Of a DNA stretch of 6,584 nucleotides, positions 5,323-6,584 are shown one piece after another. Position 1 is the first letter of the stretch. Each line of letters begins with the position of its first letter. Origin of the DNA: Alphaproteobacteria bacterium (GTDB lineage Bacteria > Pseudomonadota > Alphaproteobacteria > Reyranellales > Reyranellaceae); NCBI GenBank assembly GCA_013290035.1, contig JABCYT010000199.1, forward strand, positions 1 through 6,584, given 5' to 3'. The notes beneath the pieces were generated by a model, which saw only the letters and a program-made list of their open reading frames with translations, made no database searches and was not told where the DNA came from. The position numbers were made by a program, and so were the translations under genes.

Positions 5323-6584
5323 ATGGCACGCCTCGTAATCGTCTCGAATCGAGTGCCGATTCCCAAAGCCCGCATCACTGCGGCGGGCGGCCTCGCCGTG
5401 GCACTGCGCGATCTCCTGACGCCCGGCGCCATGTGGTTCGGCTGGAGCGGCCGCCTCTCGGCGACGCCCGCGGTGCAACCGGCGCTGGTCGAGGCGCGCG
5501 GCGTCACCTATGCCACGGTCGACCTCACCGCGGAGGCGCACCGCGCCTTTTATGTCGGCTTCGCCAACGGCGCGTTGTGGCCGCTGCTGCATTTCCGTCT
5601 CGGCCTGATGCATTTCCGCCGCGAGGATTATCTCGGCTACCTCGCGGTCAACGAGACCTTCGCCGCGGCGCTCAGCCAGGTGGTGCAGCCCGACGACACC
5701 GTGTGGGCGCACGACTACCACCTGCTGCCGTTCGGCCGCATGTTGCGCCAGCACGGCTTTCAGGGGCCGATCGGCTTCTTCCTCCACGTCCCGTTCGTAC
5801 CGCCGTCGATGCTGGAGGCCATGCCTGTCGCGCGCGAGCTGGTGGCCGACCTCTGCGCCTACGACCTCGTGGGCTTCCAGACCGAGGAGCACGCCCGCGA
5901 CTTCCGCGACTGCGCCCAGCGCATGCTGGGCGCGACGATCGACGGCGAATGGGTGCGGCTGAACGGGCGGCGCATGCGCGTCTTCGCCGACCCGATCGGC
6001 ATCGACGCGCAAGGCTTCGCCCACGAGGCCGAGCGGGCCGCTAGCGACAAGCTGGTGCAGCGGGTGGCCGGCAGCCTGTCGGGCCGCGCGCTCGCCATCG
6101 GCGTCGATCGCATGGACTATTCCAAGGGCCTGCCGCAGCGTTTCGAGGCGTATGGGCGGCTGCTCGAGCGCCATCCCGAGCACCGCCGCAAGATCCACTT
6201 CCTGCAGATCTGCCCGCGCTCGCGCGAGGAGGTCGACGAATACCGCAAGCTGCGCGCCGAGCTCGACCGGCTGACCGGCCGCATCAACGGCCGCTTCTCG
6301 GAGTTCGACTGGACGCCGCTGCGCTACTCGACGCGGCCGGCGCCGCGCGCGACCCTGGCGGGTCTCTACCGCATCGGCACCATCGGCGTGGTCACGCCAT
6401 TGCGCGACGGCATGAACCTGGTGGCCAAGGAATTCGTCGCCGCCCAGCCTGACGACGATCCGGGCGTGTTGGTGCTGTCGCAATTCGCGGGCGCGGCCCA
6501 CGAGTTCACCGAGGCGTTGATCGTGAACCCATTCGACCCCGACGCCATCGCCGAGGCGATGCATGTCGGGCTCACCATGTCGCT
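5323..6584 (+). CDS. otsA: Trehalose-6-phosphate synthase OtsA, 3' end beyond the window
   Basis: This is the first 420 codons of a GT20 (GT-B fold) glycosyltransferase that transfers glucose from UDP-glucose or a similar nucleotide sugar to glucose-6-phosphate, making trehalose-6-phosphate. The alignment with E. coli OtsA is almost collinear, shifted by one residue. The acceptor and phosphate residues are kept: Arg10 in VSNR, Gly22-Gly23 in AAGGLAV, Trp41 in WFGWSG, Tyr77, Trp86 and Arg301. So are the donor and catalytic residues: Asp131 in HDYHLLP, His155 in FFLHVPF, Arg263 and Lys268 in [11 protein letters not shown], and Asp362 through Glu370 in [21 protein letters not shown] (about 385-394) follows. 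E. coli OtsA has 474 residues, so about 50 C-terminal residues are missing. There are no in-frame stops, and all key residues are intact, so it should be active. The ATG at 5323 sits directly after GGAGGAGGGA (5311-5320) and gives the standard N-terminus [10 protein letters not shown]. It acts with OtsB, encoded just upstream. Confidence 0.97.
   Translation, partial: MARLVIVSNRVPIPKARITAAGGLAVALRDLLTPGAMWFGWSGRLSATPAVQPALVEARGVTYATVDLTAEAHRAFYVGFANGALWPLLHFRLGLMHFRREDYLGYLAVNETFAAALSQVVQPDDTVWAHDYHLLPFGRMLRQHGFQGPIGFFLHVPFVPPSMLEAMPVARELVADLCAYDLVGFQTEEHARDFRDCAQRMLGATIDGEWVRLNGRRMRVFADPIGIDAQGFAHEAERAASDKLVQRVAGSLSGRALAIGVDRMDYSKGLPQRFEAYGRLLERHPEHRRKIHFLQICPRSREEVDEYRKLRAELDRLTGRINGRFSEFDWTPLRYSTRPAPRATLAGLYRIGTIGVVTPLRDGMNLVAKEFVAAQPDDDPGVLVLSQFAGAAHEFTEALIVNPFDPDAIAEAMHVGLTMS

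Noticed and set aside
5433..6044. A 203-codon plus-strand frame inside otsA
   Set aside because: It is the +1-shifted shadow of otsA, rich in Arg, Gly and Pro, with no own ribosome site.
4924..6564. A 546-codon minus-strand frame
   Set aside because: It is antisense to otsA, whose catalytic residues are all present in the plus frame; composition is typical of a shadow frame.
1..6584. CRISPR arrays, tRNA/rRNA genes, insertion sequences or phage attachment sites
   Set aside because: I found no regularly spaced repeats, transposase motifs, flanking inverted/direct repeats, or tRNA-like cloverleaf sequences.

Overview
The window is very GC-rich, with codons ending mostly in G or C. Its gene content fits an alphaproteobacterium: a DUF1127 mini-protein, two promoter-like sites of the EcfG (general stress sigma factor) type, and an otsB-otsA trehalose pair. 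The genus cannot be fixed from the sequence alone. The window holds six protein genes, two of them cut by its edges.

Left part (1-2829, minus strand): two genes read leftward, probably as one transcript. First comes a fold-type I PLP enzyme of the class V aminotransferase family (1681-2829). After a 24-bp gap comes the N-terminal four-fifths of a hydantoinase A / 5-oxoprolinase family protein (1-1656), which runs off the left edge. Together they suggest catabolism of an amino-acid derivative or cyclic amide, but the substrate is unknown.

Centre (2830-4062, plus strand): a divergent gap of about 100 bp leads to a BtuF/FepB-like periplasmic-binding-fold protein (2930-3706) that has no visible signal peptide. 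A 110-bp gap follows, holding a hairpin and a perfect AT-rich palindrome with T-N11-A geometry. Next is an 81-aa DUF1127 protein (3817-4062) with a very strong Shine-Dalgarno sequence.

Right part (4063-6584, plus strand): the trehalose module. otsB (trehalose-6-phosphate phosphatase, 4253-5008) precedes otsA (trehalose-6-phosphate synthase, from 5323, cut by the right edge). OtsA joins UDP-glucose (or a similar sugar nucleotide) and glucose-6-phosphate into trehalose-6-phosphate, and OtsB removes the phosphate to give trehalose, an osmo- and desiccation protectant. A GGAAC-N16-CGTT element lies upstream of otsB, and a second one with the identical spacer lies in the unusually long 314-bp otsB-otsA gap. 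This suggests that both genes are under general stress control, each with its own promoter. The same gap carries two perfect hairpins set directly end to end just before the otsA ribosome-binding site. This regulatory arrangement is the most interesting part of the window; none of the protein families is new.
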